NCBI GenBank assembly: GCA_020060465.1
Contig: JAGVAD010000061.1
Location: 1 to 33,355, forward strand
Direction: 5' to 3'
Length of the DNA: 33,355 bases
Source of the DNA: Anaerolineales bacterium
Lineage (GTDB): Bacteria > Chloroflexota > Anaerolineae > Anaerolineales > UBA4823
This document shows positions 30,001-33,355 of the stretch, piece by piece. Made by a program: the position numbers and the translations under genes. Every line of letters begins with the position of its first letter. Position 1 is the first letter of the stretch. The notes under the pieces were generated by a model that saw only the letters and a program-made list of their open reading frames with translations, made no database searches and was not told where the DNA came from.

Positions 30001-32787
30001 CTGGAAAGCGATCTCGACGGCGTGACTGTTGACGAATTGCGCTATTGCGCCCAGGTTGCGCGCCGATTGGGAGACGCATCCCTGGCGATTGATCTGTTGA
30101 ACCGCGCCATTCCGTTATGTTCCAAGGAGGAACGTGCCGCAGCCAGCGCTTTGCCTGCGATTGCTCTGGTGGACGTATTTCGCGATCTGGCTGCAACCTA
30201 CCAGGAGGCTGGCGAGGATGAAAAGGCATTGCAAATGGTCGAACAGGCGCTGGCGCTGAATGAGGCCGATCCCCAATTGCACGCCTATAAAGCTGAATTA
30301 CACGACCGCCTGGGCGATCCCCAATCTGCATTGGACAGCATTCGAACAGCGGTTGAGATTTCGCCGCGCGATCCTGTGCTGCGCCGGCGTGCGGCGATCT
30401 TGCTGTGCCAGAAGGGCGACCTGCCCGCCGCTCTGGAACAGGTGGAAAACGCCCTGGAAGTTCTTGAACCCCCATCGAAGGAGGGGCAAAACGACGAAAC
30501 CACGACCTCATTGCGCAATGAGTTGAATCGGATGGCGGCGCATCTGGCTTACGCCACTTTACGCCCGCGTCGCGCTCAAAAGTATCTGGATGCGGGTCTG
30601 TCAGCAGATGACCCGGCGAATCACGAATTTGCCAATGCTGCATTGCGAGCAGAAATTTCTCTGGATTTAGGAGACCTGGCTGCTGCCGAAGCCGCCGCGC
30701 TGACGCTTGCCCGCCAATCGCCCGCTCACCCGCGCACGGAGGCGATATTGTCTCGCATTGCTGGCCGACGACTGGACCCAGAGGATCGCAACCGTCGCTG
30801 CCGATCGGCTGTGCGCTCGCTGCTCCAACAACAATTGAACCAGCCGCCGATCTCGCCGCCCTCGACGCGCGAAGAGTATATCGCCAGTTTCCTCTCAGTT
30901 GCCCAGGCGGCAATGGAAAGTCGCCAATGGGACGATGCTCTCGCCACGTTGAAACGTCTGATCGAGATCATCCCGGAGACGCCGCTGGCGTACTTTAAGA
31001 TCGCTCAGATCGGGGTGCTACGCGGTGAGGCGCAATGCTTATGCCAGGATTTGGAAGTCGTTCGCCACGCAGTCGGCGCAGAGCTGCTTTCCGTGGAAGC
31101 CCGCCAGATGGTTGAGGACAACCTTTCCAAAGCTCAGTCCTATCTGGGGGTTGATTTCAATGTAGATGTTTTGGATGATTTTAAGAAATGGGATGACGAG
31201 TGCCGCCAGACGTTAGGCGTCTGGATGGCGCGCGCCCGCGCCCTGTTCAAAGCGGAGACGCGCTCCGCCCGTGTCTTAGAGGCCATGCTGCGCATGACGC
31301 CCGCCAGCGCCGATGGCCTGGCGAGTCTCATCATGGCTTATCGGCGCAGCGGACAGCCTCAAGCGGCTGCAGCCGCCATGCAGATTGGGTGGCAGCCGCC
31401 TTTCGACGGCAAAGATATGCGCGCCAATCCACTCGTGATGACGCAGCTCGCCCTGGCGGAAACAGATGCTGGTCAGGCATTGACCAGCGCCAGTCAGGCG
31501 CTGGAGGCCAGCCTGGCCCTCGCCGACGATTGGCCGCCGCTGCCAATGTTGGAGTTTCTGGTCGCCCGTCTGGCTTACCGCTTAGGCAAGCTGGAGGCGG
31601 CGATGCAGGCCATTCAGCAAGCTATTGCCGTTTGGCCGGATGAGCCGCGCTGGCAGGAATTGGCGGCGCGCATCTTTATGTCGCCAAATGCGGCGCTGGG
31701 TTTACCAGATCATGTTAAGGCTTTGGTGCATCTGGAACAGGCCGCTGCTTTGGACCCTGAGCAAGCAGAAACGCATCAAGCGATTGGCAAAATTTATCTG
31801 ATGGGCAGCCAAATCCCCCGTGCGCTTCAAGCATTGGAGCGAGCCAGTCAGCTCGATCCAACGAGTCCTGACACCTGGCTGGCGCTGGCGCGAGCGCAAT
31901 ACGCCGCCGGTGAGCTGGAGAAAGCTGCTGCTTCTGCCGAGCGCGCTGCTCAAGGCGTTGAGCGACCGTGGGAAGCCATCTTATTGCAAGGCAGGATTGC
32001 GTTACAGACCCACGATCCGCGTCGCGCATTCGCTCATGCTCAATCCATCCTGCGTGAAACGCCGGATCATGCCGAGGCGCTCTATTTGCTGGCGCGCGCC
32101 CTGGAGGAGCTTAACCGCCCTGCCGACGCCTTGACGGCTCTGGAGCGCGCGATGACGCTGAGCGAAAATCCATTACCGATGCAGATCGAGCGCGCTCATC
32201 TGGCGCGCCGCTCGAAAGGCTTATCTGCAGGCATCCAAACCTTGCAGGAGATGATCGCTGCTCAACCGGGGCAGCCTCAACTCCTGGCGCTGTTGGCGGA
32301 ATGGCTCAAGGAGTCTGGTGAGGCGGAGGCTGCCGTTCAGACCGCCCGCCTGGCGTTGCAAGAGCAGAACGGCGAGCTGAGCGAACAGCAACGCGCCGCC
32401 TTGCATCTCTTGATCGGCTTACACATGCGCAGCGCCGGGCAGTTAGATCAAGCTATTCATCATTTGAGCGAGGCGATCAACCACGCGCCGGCGCATCTGG
32501 AGGCGTATCTCGAACTTGGACGAGTTTATCAGGATCGCCGCGAACATCGCCAGGCGCTGAAGGTTTATCAAAAAGCGATGAGCGTGGCCGGCAATGATTA
32601 TCGCCCTTATTATCAGGCTGGTTTGGCGTTGAAAGACAGTAAAGATTATCTTGCCGCCGAAGCGATGCTACGGCGCGCCGCTCAGATGGCGCCCAATGAA
32701 GTCAGCATTCATCGCCTGCTCGGCGCAGTAGTCGCCCTGAACCTGGTGCATAATCGCCGCATCCCTCCTTCGGAGCCTGCATCATGA
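27067..32787 (+). CDS. giant tetratricopeptide-repeat protein
   Basis: A 1906-residue protein without signal peptide or membrane helix. Residues 1-130 are a non-repeat region with a Pro-rich linker (about 100-120). From about 290 to the end it is almost entirely TPR-type helical hairpins; clear 34-residue units with the A-x-x-x-Y/L-G and A-x-x-x-x-x-x-A-L/I pattern occur at about 550-900, 1050-1150 and 1540-1890 (for example AEIHKELGDAYLAQSALTQA). Less regular helical blocks lie between. Such proteins act as scaffolds. It is coupled by 4-base overlaps to the small membrane protein before it and to another TPR gene after it. No enzymatic domain was seen. Confidence 0.92.
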   Translation: MTTAPFIVELSHFFPSEDWPWVLMALRQERRVWQALEATPLAQLAMQKLGQDARYWTPAALGLLSLGAPLTPAELRQMPLPPIGDDLRSLAEKAWEDWLAVGLQPAPPNPYPAAPDDKRESPIEAQGSALATCALLALALRERYRQNSTWRGLLAEINLNRPELDTLLACLYGLIPEPQRLLSVLLLQGENRPRSDLALHILLSQPAPEDELEQALQTLLADQPMAQVIAVLGELSALRPGLAVRLAEALLAEGWTNWPEEPSGAAETAVNLGQTFDHLALATRQAQIYQLANQPDRAVPLLAETLRSMRRLRGHLSACLAQVVGRSQGSGDEAWRETAQETSLEAWKQAVQLAPDAPQYTAGLVNALIASGRLDDAQNYLARCQSDDRHAVLLLAAARLANAQGDDQLAKQHTLQALRLVESGQRLSENEYIVLGNLLYQAGLYAELARAAHVGLDHYPMNRDLLLQQAVAQFAVQQPAKALLSVYTALASGAPKDETRLPGGKSLQMLLIETLEAVGAWSTALEERKALLAKIETPALEDWYALMHCAEQARQPDVLEEACQRVLELSPQDALARQYLGQAAQARGDDRAAIEHFVEAIRLSPDQPEIWLSLVGAYRRLGQEAQAVETLRAASQATPDCAEIHKELGDAYLAQSALTQALACYRRAAELAPTEANLLNLGQTLLDLGHFEEARQTLSPLYQGDPTGAHDPNLIYAYARSLLGSGETESAIPLLLEVIRQQPEKPQPALELARAFLRSPAHSGRAQQAIPFLQRILGQTPDGEEGGYQGESGSSSVMRAEARALLAEAYTAAGEWSRAMEAYRRALDDPHNRKTETQTRLSAGLGLVALKLDQPEMAIAALQEAIQAEPSNAELQRSLSEAYLASGLTADAFQTACAAWDLQPEDLNTINWFIRQAQRLLEQPGVKRSLLVERLIRAFEAASRNEPGRADHLTRMANLQMEMGDKAGALQTLHRLGSLESDLDGVTVDELRYCAQVARRLGDASLAIDLLNRAIPLCSKEERAAASALPAIALVDVFRDLAATYQEAGEDEKALQMVEQALALNEADPQLHAYKAELHDRLGDPQSALDSIRTAVEISPRDPVLRRRAAILLCQKGDLPAALEQVENALEVLEPPSKEGQNDETTTSLRNELNRMAAHLAYATLRPRRAQKYLDAGLSADDPANHEFANAALRAEISLDLGDLAAAEAAALTLARQSPAHPRTEAILSRIAGRRLDPEDRNRRCRSAVRSLLQQQLNQPPISPPSTREEYIASFLSVAQAAMESRQWDDALATLKRLIEIIPETPLAYFKIAQIGVLRGEAQCLCQDLEVVRHAVGAELLSVEARQMVEDNLSKAQSYLGVDFNVDVLDDFKKWDDECRQTLGVWMARARALFKAETRSARVLEAMLRMTPASADGLASLIMAYRRSGQPQAAAAAMQIGWQPPFDGKDMRANPLVMTQLALAETDAGQALTSASQALEASLALADDWPPLPMLEFLVARLAYRLGKLEAAMQAIQQAIAVWPDEPRWQELAARIFMSPNAALGLPDHVKALVHLEQAAALDPEQAETHQAIGKIYLMGSQIPRALQALERASQLDPTSPDTWLALARAQYAAGELEKAAASAERAAQGVERPWEAILLQGRIALQTHDPRRAFAHAQSILRETPDHAEALYLLARALEELNRPADALTALERAMTLSENPLPMQIERAHLARRSKGLSAGIQTLQEMIAAQPGQPQLLALLAEWLKESGEAEAAVQTARLALQEQNGELSEQQRAALHLLIGLHMRSAGQLDQAIHHLSEAINHAPAHLEAYLELGRVYQDRREHRQALKVYQKAMSVAGNDYRPYYQAGLALKDSKDYLAAEAMLRRAAQMAPNEVSIHRLLGAVVALNLVHNRRIPPSEPAS

Positions 32788-33355
32788 GTCGACTGATCTC
32801 TCGACATCATTACCTGCACATCCTACGCGTTGCCTTGTCTGTTCAACAATACCGTTTTGCCCGCCTGGCGGTTTTGGATTGGCTTGCCAGCTACCCAGGC
32901 GACCTCACCGCCAGCCTGATCTACGCTCAGACTTTGATTGGCGAGAACCGCCTGACGCAGGCGGCGGCGATTTTAGAAGGCTTACGGCGGGCAGATCCAG
33001 AATTTTTGGAGGCGGTCGAGACCCTGGCGAGCGTGGCGGATCAATTGGATGAGCGGACGGAAAACTCGATCTTCACCCATCGGTTCGCTTTGACCGGACG
33101 TTGCCGAGAACGGCGTACGCTGTCGCCCTGGGGGGGCGATTTGTGGCTGGCGCGCCAGGCGTTGGCGCAAAACAACCTGGAGTTGGCGGAGAGGCTGGCG
33201 CGCGACGCGCTGCGCGCCGCACCCGATGAGCCGTTGCCGTACGTTGTTCATCTGACTTGCTTGCAGAGGAGCAATCAATTGGCGGCGCAGGAGCGTCGCA
33301 AGATCGCTTTGCAGTATGCTCAGCGCTGGCCAGATTGCCTCCCCTGTATGCTTTA
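32784..33355 (+). CDS. second TPR-like protein, 5' end only
   Basis: An open frame of 190 codons starts at an ATG overlapping the previous stop (ATGA) and runs off the window without a stop. The visible part is helical and TPR-like: FARLAVLDWLASYPGDLTAS, AQTLIGENRLTQAAAILEGL, and ARQALAQNNLELAERLARDA followed by LRAAPDEPLPYVV. A non-repeat segment (residues about 90-130) contains TGRCRERRTLSPWGGDLW. It continues the operon of the giant TPR protein. Confidence 0.85.
   Translation, partial: MSRLISRHHYLHILRVALSVQQYRFARLAVLDWLASYPGDLTASLIYAQTLIGENRLTQAAAILEGLRRADPEFLEAVETLASVADQLDERTENSIFTHRFALTGRCRERRTLSPWGGDLWLARQALAQNNLELAERLARDALRAAPDEPLPYVVHLTCLQRSNQLAAQERRKIALQYAQRWPDCLPCML

Noticed and set aside
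29804..30913. 369-codon minus-strand open frame
   Set aside because: It lies wholly antisense to the giant TPR gene and is rich in Pro, Arg and Ala, as expected for a shadow of a GC-rich gene.
1..33355. CRISPR arrays, tRNA or rRNA genes, complete insertion sequences
   Set aside because: No regularly spaced repeats, cloverleaf-like segments, rRNA signatures or transposase motifs were noticed on reading.

Overview
The window looks like a chromosomal piece of a GC-moderate bacterium, most likely a Chloroflexota member of the Anaerolineae type. That placement is an inference from the gene set: split glycine decarboxylase, a YwiC-like membrane protein, PAS/GAF NarL-type kinases, a membrane ClpP-like protease and very large TPR proteins. 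No rRNA, tRNA or CRISPR array was seen.

Layout. 1-737 holds the 5' end of a leftward small membrane protein and a mostly gene-free stretch. 738-1571 is a PIG-L deacetylase. 1672-7360 is a tightly overlapping two-component operon: two large NarL/DesK-type sensor kinases and one LuxR-type response regulator. 7595-8440 is a YwiC-like membrane protein, probably translated from a leaderless mRNA. 8464-12180 is a glycine-cleavage operon: a sigma70-type promoter, a tandem glycine riboswitch with terminator, then gcvH, gcvPA and gcvPB, with another hairpin terminator between gcvH and gcvPA. gcvT and lpd are not in the window.

12.2-18.4 kb is an accessory region with every gene on the minus strand: an MBL-fold hydrolase, a DUF1801 protein, a BglII-like endonuclease with its methyltransferase, a GNAT acetyltransferase, and a second endonuclease with its methyltransferase. 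Two intergenic segments (15491-15551 and 16170-16238) have the architecture of integron attC sites in the correct orientation for these genes. A third segment (13732-13844) is a degenerate candidate. A strong promoter and a GTTGGGC core precede the first gene. I read this as an integron-type cassette array with no integrase in view.

18.6-22.7 kb carries a rhomboid protease with an SDH/ClpP-like membrane protease, an NrtR-like Nudix regulator, a genuine Nudix hydrolase, and a thioredoxin-TPR protein.

22.8-33.4 kb is one long rightward operon running off the window. It encodes a glycosidase-like TIM-barrel protein with a cell-wall-binding-2-like C-terminus, an FtsZ-family GTPase whose T7-loop catalytic Asp is His, a 90-residue unknown, a divergent LytR-CpsA-Psr protein lacking the usual catalytic residues, a two-TM small protein, a 1906-residue TPR protein and a second TPR protein (partial). 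A near-consensus -24/-12 (sigma54-like) element lies just upstream. This operon and the cassette array are the two most unusual parts of the window.
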